Source of the DNA: Aminobacter ciceronei
GTDB taxonomy: Bacteria; Pseudomonadota; Alphaproteobacteria; Rhizobiales; Rhizobiaceae
DNA length: 64,000 nucleotides
NCBI RefSeq assembly: GCF_014138625.1
Contig: NZ_JACJHY010000003.1
Coordinates: 124,001 to 188,000, forward strand
Reading direction: 5' to 3'
Below, piece after piece: positions 46,660 through 58,638 of this stretch. The position numbers and the translations under genes were made by a program. The notes under the pieces were generated by a model. The model searched no databases and was not told the DNA's origin. It saw only the letters and a list, made by a program, of their open reading frames with translations. How positions within the stretch are numbered: the first letter of the stretch is position 1; the number at the start of each line of letters is the position of its first letter.

Positions 46660-47414
46660 AGCGAAGGATTCTTGTCATCGGCATCGGTGCGGGCAATCCC
46701 GACTATGTCACGATCCAGGCTGTCGATGCGCTCAACCGGGTCAACGTCTTCTTCATCCCCGACAAGGGTATCGAGAAGGACGGGCTGGCGCGGGTCAGGC
46801 GCGAGATCTGCGAACGCTTCATCCGCGACCAGAGCTATCGCACCGTCGCGTTCGAGGTGCCTCGCCGCAGGCCGGCGGCGGAGGACTACGGCACCGCCGT
46901 CGCAGATTGGCATGACGCTGTCGAAGGCGTCTACCAACAGCTGCTCATGGAGGAACTCGAGGAAGACGAGTGCGGCGCGTTCCTCGTCTGGGGCGATCCG
47001 ACGCTTTACGACAGCACCCTGCGCATCCTCGACAGGCTGCAGGCCAAGGGCGGCTTCGAACTCGAATATGATGTCATTCCGGGTATCACCAGCATTCAGG
47101 CGCTTGCCGCCCGGCACAAGGTCACGCTGAACAGGATCGGCCAGTCGATCGCCATCACCACCGGTCGCAAGCTTGCGGAGGGTTTTCCCAACAATGCCGA
47201 CAGCGTCGTCGTCATGCTCGACGGCGAAGGTGCCTTCGCCGGTCTCGATGGTGATCTCGACATCTGGTGGGGCGCCTATGTCGGCACGCCGGATGAAATC
47301 CTGGTGTCGGGTAAGTTGCGCGAGGTCGTCGGCGACATCGAGCGCATCCGCAAACAGGCGCGCGAGCAAAATGGCTGGATCATGGACACCTATCTGCTGA
47401 AGCAGCCGGACTAG
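46656..47414 (+). CDS. cobF: Precorrin-6A synthase (deacetylating)
   Basis: The 252-residue tetrapyrrole methylase has the opening glycine loop I-G-I-G-A-G-N-P-D-Y-V-T and the downstream W-G-D-P-T-L-Y-D-S-T and V-I-P-G-I-T-S-I-Q motifs. CobF is specific to aerobic cobalamin synthesis, where it methylates C-1 and removes an acetyl group. Being in the same riboswitch-controlled operon as B12-independent nrdAB, it is made when B12 is low. The other cob genes are outside the window. Confidence 0.92.
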   Translation: MKRRILVIGIGAGNPDYVTIQAVDALNRVNVFFIPDKGIEKDGLARVRREICERFIRDQSYRTVAFEVPRRRPAAEDYGTAVADWHDAVEGVYQQLLMEELEEDECGAFLVWGDPTLYDSTLRILDRLQAKGGFELEYDVIPGITSIQALAARHKVTLNRIGQSIAITTGRKLAEGFPNNADSVVVMLDGEGAFAGLDGDLDIWWGAYVGTPDEILVSGKLREVVGDIERIRKQAREQNGWIMDTYLLKQPD

Positions 47415-47475
47415 CCGGCAGGCTGGTCGTGTTGCGCGTGGTCGCAAATGCGATAACGACACACTCGACATATTG

Positions 47476-47495
47476 ACATAAAGATGTCTTTATGT
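47476..47495. promoter_or_regulatory. Palindromic operator upstream of metH
   Basis: ACATAAAGA-TG-TCTTTATGT is a perfect nine-base inverted repeat with a two-base centre, 33 bases before the metH start codon. The AT-rich hyphenated form is like sites of ArsR-family regulators such as SahR that control methionine-cycle genes; the actual regulator is not in the window. Confidence 0.55.
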
Positions 47496-47528
47496 GACCT
47501 GACGGCTTTGTCGCCGAAAGGATGAAAA

Positions 47529-51338
<3,810 letters not shown>

Positions 51339-51354
51339 CAACACGATGACATCA

Positions 51355-51394
51355 CATGGGCTCTGTCGCCTTTGCGCTGAGCCCGTGTCGTTTT
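51355..51394 (+). terminator. Terminator hairpin after metH
   Basis: GGGCTC (51358-51363) pairs with GAGCCC (51379-51384) over a 15-base loop, with CA/TG extending the stem and TTTT at 51391-51394. It separates metH from the next riboswitch leader. Confidence 0.55.
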
Positions 51395-51441
51395 CATGCT
51401 CGTGCCCGGCCACCAATCCGTGGTCTGATCCGGTCATGTTC

Positions 51442-51624
51442 AAGGTGCTGCTTCGAGTGTGAGACGAAGCGGAGAATTGGGAAGCCGGTGAGAAGCCGGC
51501 GCTGCCCCCGCAACGGTGGCGGAGTTATTGTTTCGACGCGAGACCACTGGGCCAGCCGGCCTGGGAAGGTGTCGAGACAGTCCGAAAGGACAGCTCCGAA
51601 GCCCGGAAACCAGCCTTGAACCTG
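51442..51624 (+). promoter_or_regulatory. Cobalamin riboswitch upstream of Rieske oxygenase gene
   Basis: Conserved blocks in order: GGGAAGCCGGTG (51480), CGCTGCCCCCGCAACGGT (51500-51517), ACCACTGGG (51543), CTGGGAAGGTG (51561) and the B12 box GCCCGGAAACCAGCCTTG (51601-51618). A GGCGGA...TCCGCC stem at about 51660-51692 can form the expression platform before the gene start at 51751. By analogy with most proteobacterial cases, B12 should repress. Confidence 0.93.
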
Positions 51625-51750
51625 ACAGAACTCGACTGATCGCGGTGGGCGGTCAAGAGGCGGATCGTTGCTGCACGGACCTCTGCGTCCGCCGGCTGGC
51701 GTTCTTCCCAAATCAAGCCACCCGTTCAGTCCTTGGTGCGAGGACAGGAC

Positions 51751-52998
51751 ATGGATGCGAAGAACGAAATGCTGAAGCTGCTGCGCGGACGCCGCGACGG
51801 GTTCAGCCTGGCACAGCCCTTTTACACCGACCCGGATTTCTACCGGCTCGACCTCGAGCTGATCTGGTACCGCGACTGGCTGTTTGTCGGCCATGACTGC
51901 GAACTGGCCAAGCCGGGCAGCTTCTTCACCGTCCAGGTCGGCGACTATCCCGTCGTGCTCGTCCGCGACCAGAAGGGTGAGCTGCGCGCCTTCCACAATT
52001 CCTGCCGCCACCGCGGCAGCCGCGTCTGCACCACGGACAAAGGTACGGCGGCCAAGCTCGTCTGTCCTTACCACCAGTGGACCTACGAACTCGACGGACG
52101 CCTGCTGTTTGCGCGCCAGATGGCGGAAGGTTTCGACAAGAGCCAGTTCGGCCTGAAGCCGGTCGCCTGCGAATCCGTCGGCGGCTACATCTTCATCTGC
52201 CTCGCCGACGAGCCCGCCGACTTCGCGCCGATGCGGGCCATGGTCGAGCCGTACCTGCTGCCGCACCGGCTGCGCGAAGCCAAGGTCGCCTTCGAAAGCA
52301 CAATCGTCGAGAAGGGAAACTGGAAGCTGGTCTGGGAAAACAACCGCGAGTGTTACCACTGCGCCGGCAATCACCCTGAGCTGTGCAAGACCTTTCCCGA
52401 GGCGCCGAACGTTACCGGCGTCAATGGCGCCGAAAGCGATCCCGAAATGCTGGCGCACTGGGCAAAGTGCGAGGCGGTGGGGTTGCCGAGCAAGTTCCGC
52501 ATCGATGCCGGCGGCCAGTACAGGGCGACACGCGCGCCACTGCTGCGTGACGCGGTGAGCTACACCATGTCGGGCAAGCGCGCAGTGCGGAAAAACCTCT
52601 CCGACAGCGTCTCGGCCGACAGGATCGGCACGCTGCTGCTCTATCATTATCCGACAACCTGGAACCATGTGCTCGGCGACCATGCCGTCACCTTCCGCGT
52701 GCTGCCGATCAGCGCCACGGAAACGGCCGTCACCACCAAATGGCTGGTTCACAAGGATGCCGTCGAAGGCGTCGACTACGACCTGGCCGAACTGACCCAT
52801 GTTTGGACCGAGACCAACGACCAGGACCGCCGCATCGTCGAGGAAAATGCCTTCGGCATCAAATCGCCGGCCTACGAGCCCGGGCCTTATTCGGAGGAAC
52901 ACGAGGGCGGCGTCATGCAGTTCATCGAATGGTACGTCGGCTTCATCGAACCGCGGCTGGCCGACGGTGGCAAGCCGGTCCTGCGAAACGTCGCCTGA
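51751..52998 (+). CDS. gbcA: Rieske oxygenase, glycine betaine monooxygenase-like
   Basis: The 415-residue protein has a Rieske 2Fe-2S site (C-R-H-R-G-S and C-P-Y-H-Q-W, about residues 88-112) and a mononuclear iron site (N-R-E-C-Y-H-C-A-G-N-H). Length and order fit GbcA, which demethylates glycine betaine to dimethylglycine with formaldehyde release; stachydrine and carnitine oxygenases are close relatives. AGGACAGGAC precedes the ATG. The partner reductase gene follows 13 bases later. The gene lies behind a cobalamin riboswitch. Confidence 0.8.
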   Translation: MDAKNEMLKLLRGRRDGFSLAQPFYTDPDFYRLDLELIWYRDWLFVGHDCELAKPGSFFTVQVGDYPVVLVRDQKGELRAFHNSCRHRGSRVCTTDKGTAAKLVCPYHQWTYELDGRLLFARQMAEGFDKSQFGLKPVACESVGGYIFICLADEPADFAPMRAMVEPYLLPHRLREAKVAFESTIVEKGNWKLVWENNRECYHCAGNHPELCKTFPEAPNVTGVNGAESDPEMLAHWAKCEAVGLPSKFRIDAGGQYRATRAPLLRDAVSYTMSGKRAVRKNLSDSVSADRIGTLLLYHYPTTWNHVLGDHAVTFRVLPISATETAVTTKWLVHKDAVEGVDYDLAELTHVWTETNDQDRRIVEENAFGIKSPAYEPGPYSEEHEGGVMQFIEWYVGFIEPRLADGGKPVLRNVA

Positions 52999-53011
52999 CC
53001 GGGAGAAGGGC

Positions 53012-54114
53012 ATGAACGCGATGACCGAGCTTGGCCTTTACCGCAACCTCGACGAAATGGCGCCCTGGAACGACCGGCTCCAGGTACTGGAGGTCATCGG
53101 CGTCACCGACGAGGCGCCCGACGTCAGGACCTTCACCTTCCGCTCCGACAACCAGACCTGGTTCCGCTACAAGCCGGGCCAGTTCGTGACGCTCGAACTG
53201 CCGGCCGAACCGGCACCCGTCATGCGCACCTACACGCTGTCGTCCAGCCCGTCGCGGCCGTTCTCCATCGCCGTCACCGTCAAGGCGCAGGCGGGCAGCG
53301 TCGGCGCTGGATGTTCGACCATCTGAAGCCGGGCGTCCGCATCAAGGCCTATGGCCCTTCAGGCGACTTCTCGCTGCACCAGCATCCGGCCGCCAAATAT
53401 CTGTTCGTCTCGGCCGGGTCCGGCATCACGCCGATGATGTCGATGCTGCGCTGGCTAAACGACTGCGCGCCGTGGACGGACGTTGCCTTCGTCAACTGCG
53501 CGCGCCGTCCGGAAGAAATCATCTTCCGGAAGGAGCTCGAACTGCTGGGCACACACATGCCCGGACTGTCGCTCGGTTTCATGATCGAGGAGCGGTCGAG
53601 CCGCGAAGGCTGGTTCGGCCATATGGGCCGCATCGATGCGGTGCGACTGCCGTTGCTGTCGCCCGACTTCCGCGAGCGTGAGGTGTTCTGCTGCGGCCCA
53701 GATCCCTTCATGCGCGCCGTGCGCGGCATGCTCGAGTCTTCCGGCTTCGACATGTCCCGCTACCATCGGGAAAGCTTTGCCGCACCTGCCGTCGAGGAGG
53801 TCCCCGCGCCGTTCTCGACGCCGGGCGGGGACAGCGAGACTGTGCCGGATGCCGTCCTGCCGGTTCGTTTCGCGTTGTCTGATGTCGACGCCGACTGCCT
53901 CTCGGGCCAGACCGTGCTGCAGACGGCGCGTGCTTCGGGCGTGCGTATTCCGGCGGCCTGCGAGTTCGGCCTATGCGGCACCTGCAAGGTCAGGAAGCTC
54001 TCCGGCGAGGTCGAGATGAGCCACAATGGCGGCATCCTCGACCACGAGATCGACGATGGCTTCATCCTTGCCTGCTGTTCGAAGCCGCTGTCGGCGATCG
54101 AGGTCGAGGCGTAG
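53012..54114 (+). pseudogene. gbcB: GbcB-like ferredoxin reductase, frameshifted
   Basis: Two frames together make a complete GbcB-type reductase. The first (53012-53326) holds the FAD domain start (R-T-Y-T-L-S-S-S-P-S) and stops soon after V-K-A-Q-A-G-S-V-G. The second (from about 53311) resumes at W-M-F-D-H-L-K-P-G with the NAD domain and a C-terminal 2Fe-2S site (C-E-F-G-L-C-G-T-C...C). The shift is minus one, consistent with loss of one or four bases near 53303-53312 in a GC-rich run. It is either a real disruption or a sequencing error. It would pass electrons to the Rieske oxygenase. Confidence 0.8.
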
Positions 54115-54163
54115 CGCAAGTCAGGAAAACCGTGCAGCGGTTTCCGTCCGGAGTTGGGAAAAG

Positions 54164-54922
54164 TCAGCGGTGGTGCAGCACCAGCGGCGCGCCGCCGACG
54201 TCGATGACGTCCATGCCGTAGCCGAAGACGCGGGCCAGCATGTCGGGCTGCAGCACCTCCGCCGGCGATCCGTCGGCGACGACGCACCCCGATTTCATTG
54301 CAACGATCCGGTCGGCATAGACGGCGGCGTGATTGATGTCGTGCAGCACGACGATGACGGTGCGTTTGTCGTTGTCGGCGGCCGCGCGCAGGTCACGCAT
54401 CAACTGGCGGGCAAACAGCATGTCGAGATTGTTCAGCGGTTCGTCCAGCAGCATGTAGTCGGTGCCCTGGCAGAAGGCCATGGCGACCATGGCGCGCTGG
54501 CGCTGGCCGCCCGACAGATTGTCGAGGAAGCGGTCGGCGAGATCCATCAGGCCGAACTGCTGCAAGGCCGCCTCAATCAGCTTCATGTCGTTTGCGTCGA
54601 TTCGCCCGCGCTGGTGCGGAAAGCGGCCGAAGCCGACGAGTTCGCGCACCTTGAGCCGGCTTGCCACCGCCGGGTCCTGGCGCAATATGGCGAGCGTCCT
54701 GGCCAGCTGGCGGCTTGGCGTCGTGTCGACCGGCAGGCCGTCGACCGAGATCGATCCGCTCTGCAGCGGCTGCAGCCGGGCGATCAGCGACAACAGGCTC
54801 GACTTGCCGGCGCCGTTGGGCCCGACCAGCGCCGTCACCCCACCCTTGGGCATGGTCAGCGACACATCCTCCAGGATTTGCGTGTCGCCGAGGCGCAACG
54901 AAACATTCTTGATCTCGATCAT
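54164..54922 (-). CDS. Ferric siderophore ABC transporter ATPase
   Basis: The 252-residue FecE/YclP-type ATPase has Walker A G-P-N-G-A-G-K-S-S, signature L-S-G-G-Q-R-Q-R-A, Walker B Y-M-L-L-D-E-P-L-N-N-L-D and the switch in V-L-H-D-I-N-H-A. It is last in the siderophore operon and its start overlaps the upstream permease stop (ATGA). It is convergent with the gbc genes. Confidence 0.92.
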   Translation of the reverse strand: MIEIKNVSLRLGDTQILEDVSLTMPKGGVTALVGPNGAGKSSLLSLIARLQPLQSGSISVDGLPVDTTPSRQLARTLAILRQDPAVASRLKVRELVGFGRFPHQRGRIDANDMKLIEAALQQFGLMDLADRFLDNLSGGQRQRAMVAMAFCQGTDYMLLDEPLNNLDMLFARQLMRDLRAAADNDKRTVIVVLHDINHAAVYADRIVAMKSGCVVADGSPAEVLQPDMLARVFGYGMDVIDVGGAPLVLHHR

Positions 54923-55860
54923 CGCTTGCTCGTTGTGATCAGCATGGCCAGGAAGACGAGGCCCCCCACGAATTCGATGACGACGCCGAGCGTCGCGGCA
55001 CCGCCCAGAAGATGCTGCAGCACCATCTGGCCGCCAAGCAGCACGATGACGGCGGTCAGCATCGCCGCCGGCAGCAACAGGTGATGGCGGCGGCTATCGA
55101 CGATGCGCTCGGCCAGCGCCACCACCAGAAGCCCGAAGAAGGTTACCGGCCCGACCAGCGCCGTCGACACCGCAACCAGGGCAGCCACCAAAAGCAGCAG
55201 CCCGGTCAGCGCCTTGGTCCATGACACGCCAAGCCCGGTGGCACTGTCGGCGCCGAGTGCCACGATGTCGAGCAGGTGGCGCTGGCGCCAGAGGATGATG
55301 GCGGCAATCGTCGTCACCACCAAGCCGATGACGACCAGGTCCGGCCGCACCGTGTTGAAGTCGGCGTAACTCGAACCTTGGACGACGGCGAATTCGTTCG
55401 GGTCGATCAGCCGCGCGATAAGCGAGGCGAGGCTGCGGAAAAGCACGCCGAGCACGACGCCGGTCAGCAGCAGCAGGCCGATGTCGAACCGCCGCCGCAG
55501 CATCGGCAGGAACAGTACCAGCGCCATGACCATCATCAGGCCGGCCTCGCCGGCGAATTTCAGGCGCGGGTCGAGCGCGACGTAACCGACGCTGCCGAGC
55601 GCCAGCACCAGCGCCATCTGGCCGAACAGGTAAAGCGCGTCGAGCCCCATGATCTGCGGCGTCAGCACCCGGTTTGCGGTCACCGTCTGGAACACCACCG
55701 TCGAGATGGCGATTGCCACGCCGACCTGAATCAGCGTCACCAGCCGCACGGCGCGCAGTTCGAGCGCGAAGGCGATGTTGCCGCGCAGGCCGATGGTCAT
55801 GAAGGCGACTGCCACCACCGCTGCAAGGGCGGCCAGGATCAGGAGACGCTTTTCAAGCAC
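54919..55860 (-). CDS. Ferric siderophore ABC transporter permease 2
   Basis: The 313-residue FecCD-family permease has eight to nine helices and the conserved G-P-V-T-F-F-G-L-L-V-V-A-L-A-E coupling region. The start is GTG at 55860, which overlaps the upstream permease stop by eight bases; the longer frame is low-complexity. It most resembles the YclO/FatC partner. Confidence 0.85.
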   Translation of the reverse strand: MLEKRLLILAALAAVVAVAFMTIGLRGNIAFALELRAVRLVTLIQVGVAIAISTVVFQTVTANRVLTPQIMGLDALYLFGQMALVLALGSVGYVALDPRLKFAGEAGLMMVMALVLFLPMLRRRFDIGLLLLTGVVLGVLFRSLASLIARLIDPNEFAVVQGSSYADFNTVRPDLVVIGLVVTTIAAIILWRQRHLLDIVALGADSATGLGVSWTKALTGLLLLVAALVAVSTALVGPVTFFGLLVVALAERIVDSRRHHLLLPAAMLTAVIVLLGGQMVLQHLLGGAATLGVVIEFVGGLVFLAMLITTSKR

Positions 55861-56815
55861 GCTGCGCCCGCCCGAACAGGATCCACAGGAACAGCCCCGA
55901 ACCGACGACGCCGAGCACGGTACCGACAGGAATTTCGTAGGGGTAGCGGATGACGCGGCTGACGACGTCACAGGCCAGCAGGAGTGTAGCGCCGGTGACG
56001 GCGACCCAAGGCAGGGCGCTCTTCAGATTGTCGCCCATCAGGCGCGAAACGAGATTGGGTACCACCAGTCCGACGAAAGGGATCATGCCGACGACGACGA
56101 CGGCCAGCGACGAGATCACCGCCACCATGACCAGGCCGAGCTGGACGATGCGTTGGTAGTTGAGGCCGAGCCCGAGGCTGACCTCGCGCCCCATCGCGGC
56201 GATGGTCAGCCGGTCGGCGACCCACCAGGCCAGCGCCACCATGGCAGCCGTGATCCACAGCAGCTCGTAGCGTCCGCGCAGCACGCCGGAGAACTCGCCA
56301 TTGGTCCAGACGTCGACATATTGCAAAAGGTCGGTCTGCCAGGCGATGAACGTCACCGCAGCCCCGATGACGCCGCCATAGACGAGGCCAAACAGCGGGA
56401 TGAGAAAGGGCTGCGTCGGCGGCAGCCGATGCGCGATGCCAAGGAAGATCGACGTGCCGGCAAGTGCGGTCACGCTGGCGCCCAGCGTCTTCATCGCGAT
56501 CGAGGCGGTCGGAAACAGCAAGGTCACGGCAAGCACGCCGAGCGCGGCGCTCTGGCCGGTGCCGGTGGTGATCGGCTCGACGAAGCGGTTGCGCACCAGG
56601 ATCTGCAGCACCAGCCCCGCAATCGCCAGGCCGGCGCCGGTCAGCACCACGGCCACGGTTCGCGGCAGGCGGCTGACCAGGAGAAGCTGTAGCGCACCGG
56701 CATCGGTGAACACGCTGTCCACAGGCAGATCATCGACGCCGATGCTCAGGCTGACGGCAAAAAGCCCGACGAGCCCGGCGGCGACGAGCAGCCGGATGTT
56801 GGGCAACGCTGCCAT
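55853..56815 (-). CDS. Ferric siderophore ABC transporter permease 1
   Basis: The 320-residue FecCD-family permease has the L-P-R-T-V-A-V-V-L-T-G-A-G-L-A-I-A-G opening, G-E-F-S-G-V-L and the G-M-I-P-F-V-G-L-V-V-P-N-L coupling helix. The ATG shares a base with the stop of the binding protein gene. It corresponds to YclN/FatD. Confidence 0.88.
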   Translation of the reverse strand: MAALPNIRLLVAAGLVGLFAVSLSIGVDDLPVDSVFTDAGALQLLLVSRLPRTVAVVLTGAGLAIAGLVLQILVRNRFVEPITTGTGQSAALGVLAVTLLFPTASIAMKTLGASVTALAGTSIFLGIAHRLPPTQPFLIPLFGLVYGGVIGAAVTFIAWQTDLLQYVDVWTNGEFSGVLRGRYELLWITAAMVALAWWVADRLTIAAMGREVSLGLGLNYQRIVQLGLVMVAVISSLAVVVVGMIPFVGLVVPNLVSRLMGDNLKSALPWVAVTGATLLLACDVVSRVIRYPYEIPVGTVLGVVGSGLFLWILFGRAQRA

Positions 56816-57720
56816 CACTTGGCCTTGGCGAAGGCTTGCTCGATGGTGGACAGCACGCGATGCGTCGACTGCACGCCACCGGCGGCGATGTAGAAGTCGG
56901 GCGACGGTAGGAAGATCACCTGGCCCTTCTTCCATGCGGTCGTCTGGGCTACCAGCTCGTTGTCGAGCGTTGCCTTGGCGCCCTGGTCGTTCGAGCCGAT
57001 CGCGGCGGCGCGGTCGAGCACCAGCAACCAGTCCGGGTTGGTCTTGCTGATGAATTCGAACGAGATCGCCTCGCCATGCGTTGCCGCCTCGACGTCGGCG
57101 ACAGCCGGCTCCAGGTCGAGCGTCTTGTGCACCCAGCCGAAGCGCGAGCCGGGGCCGTAGGCGGTGATCTTCGGGCCGTTGGTCATCAGGATCAGCGCCT
57201 TGCCCTTGCCCTTGACGGCCTGCCTTGCGGCTTCGACCGCGGCGTCCAGCTCCTTGGCGGCAGCGGCTGCTTCGTCCGGCTTGGCGAACAGCTCGCCATA
57301 GGCGGCGAGGCGCGCCTTGGCCTGGGTCACCAGGTCGTCGCCATCCATCGTCATGTCGATCGTCGGCGCCACGCGCGACGTCGCCTCGACCTGCGTCGAC
57401 GAACGGCCGCCGACGATCACCAGATCGGGGGCGAGCGCATTCAGCGCCTCGAGGTCTGGCTCGAACAGCGTGCCGACGACGGTAGCGCCCTTGGCGACGC
57501 CGGCGAGTTCCGGCACGAACAGCTTGTCGGGGATGCCGGCCGGCTGGATGCCGAGGCGGTTCAGCGTATCGATCGCGGCGATGTCATAGACGGCGACCTT
57601 GGCCGGCACCTTGTCGATGGTCTTGGGGCCGGTTGCGGTGGTGATCTCGACCGCAAGGGCGGGTGCGGTGGCAATAGCCAGTGCCGCCGAAAGAGTGGCC
57701 AGCAGGCGAACAAACTTCAT
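56815..57720 (-). CDS. Siderophore-binding protein, YclQ/FatB type
   Basis: The 301-residue periplasmic protein has a signal peptide (ending A-L-A-V) and a helical-backbone class III binding fold, with the YclQ-like runs P-A-K-V-A-V-Y-D-I-A-A-I-D-T-L, D-L-V-I-V-G-G-R-S-S and the closing G-G-V-Q-S-T-H-R-V-L. There is no lipobox cysteine, as usual for Gram-negative proteins. FatB/YclQ proteins bind ferric petrobactin, in agreement with the asb-type genes just upstream. Confidence 0.87.
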   Translation of the reverse strand: MKFVRLLATLSAALAIATAPALAVEITTATGPKTIDKVPAKVAVYDIAAIDTLNRLGIQPAGIPDKLFVPELAGVAKGATVVGTLFEPDLEALNALAPDLVIVGGRSSTQVEATSRVAPTIDMTMDGDDLVTQAKARLAAYGELFAKPDEAAAAAKELDAAVEAARQAVKGKGKALILMTNGPKITAYGPGSRFGWVHKTLDLEPAVADVEAATHGEAISFEFISKTNPDWLLVLDRAAAIGSNDQGAKATLDNELVAQTTAWKKGQVIFLPSPDFYIAAGGVQSTHRVLSTIEQAFAKAK

Positions 57721-57792
57721 CTGTTATCTCCGTCCTTGTCGGTGGGCGTTGGTTGGATAAAACCTTCGCCAAATACTCTTCTTTTGCGCATA

Positions 57793-58638
57793 TCAGAAGC
57801 TGCCGGTGCGCAGCAAGACTTCGTTGGGGCTTTTCAGACGCTTGATTGCTTGTCGGTCACTGCGCAGGACATTGAAGCAATCATTGCCGAACCATTCGAG
57901 CGAGGCCTCGACAGTGGGGTCGTCGCGCAGCTCTGCAAGGAAGCGCCGATAGTCGACCTTGCCGTCGAACAGCGGCGTCATGCCTTCGCGGCTGCCGGCT
58001 GCAGCATAGACATTAGCCGGCTCGAAGACCCTGAGATCGGCGCGCGAGCGCACATTCTTGAGATGGTAATGGCGGATATGGGGACGCATCGCTGAATGCG
58101 CGGCGACGGGGTCATCGCCGCCTTCCCAGACATGCAGCGTGTCAAAATTGATCTTGAACGCCGGATGGTCGACCTCGGCGACCAGCCTGAGCGTCGAGGC
58201 GCCGCAATCGGCCAGCGTGCCGGGATGCGTTTCGGCCAAAAGTTCTAGGTCGAAATCCGCGGTCATCCCGGCAACCTCGTGCAGCCGCGCGGTGAGGATA
58301 CGCCTGACCTCGGCCGGGGTATCCCGGCTGCCGCGGCTGCCGGCAAAGGTGCGGATCTTGCCCGCCCGCCAATGCCGGGCGAGGCGGCACAGGTCGACGG
58401 TCTTCTTGCGCAAGGTTTCGGCGTCGCCGTCGAGCGGCAGGTAGTCGCTGACCATCGGCACATAGAGCCCTTGCCCGGCCAGCCAGTCGGCGTCGCATTG
58501 CGGCTGGTAGGCCAGGTTACGCGCATGCGCGCCCCACAGCTCGATGCCCTGGAAGTCGTTGGCCCCAGCCCATCTGGCGATGTCCTCGAGCGAGACGAGA
58601 TGATGGCGGAAGGTGATGGTGCAGAGCGAGATTTTCAT
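57793..58638 (-). CDS. asbF: 3-Dehydroshikimate dehydratase, AsbF-like
   Basis: The 281-residue TIM-barrel protein has the AsbF/xylose-isomerase-like metal ligands in order: Glu in L-L-A-E-T-H-P, Asp in K-I-N-F-D-T-L-H, His in I-R-H-Y-H-L-K-N and Glu in A-S-L-E-W-F. AsbF makes 3,4-dihydroxybenzoate, the special catechol of petrobactin. The ATG overlaps the upstream stop (ATGA). Confidence 0.85.
   Translation of the reverse strand: MKISLCTITFRHHLVSLEDIARWAGANDFQGIELWGAHARNLAYQPQCDADWLAGQGLYVPMVSDYLPLDGDAETLRKKTVDLCRLARHWRAGKIRTFAGSRGSRDTPAEVRRILTARLHEVAGMTADFDLELLAETHPGTLADCGASTLRLVAEVDHPAFKINFDTLHVWEGGDDPVAAHSAMRPHIRHYHLKNVRSRADLRVFEPANVYAAAGSREGMTPLFDGKVDYRRFLAELRDDPTVEASLEWFGNDCFNVLRSDRQAIKRLKSPNEVLLRTGSF

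Noticed and set aside
54124-54150. GGAAAACCG/CGGTTTCC hairpin between convergent operons as a terminator
   Set aside because: The stem is imperfect and has no T-run. It looks like a degenerate intergenic hairpin of the rhizobial type rather than a specific terminator.
57721-57792. Possible iron box between the siderophore-binding protein and asbF
   Set aside because: I found no TGA-N9-TCA or Fur-like palindrome in these 72 bases; the importer is probably transcribed from the promoter upstream of asbA.
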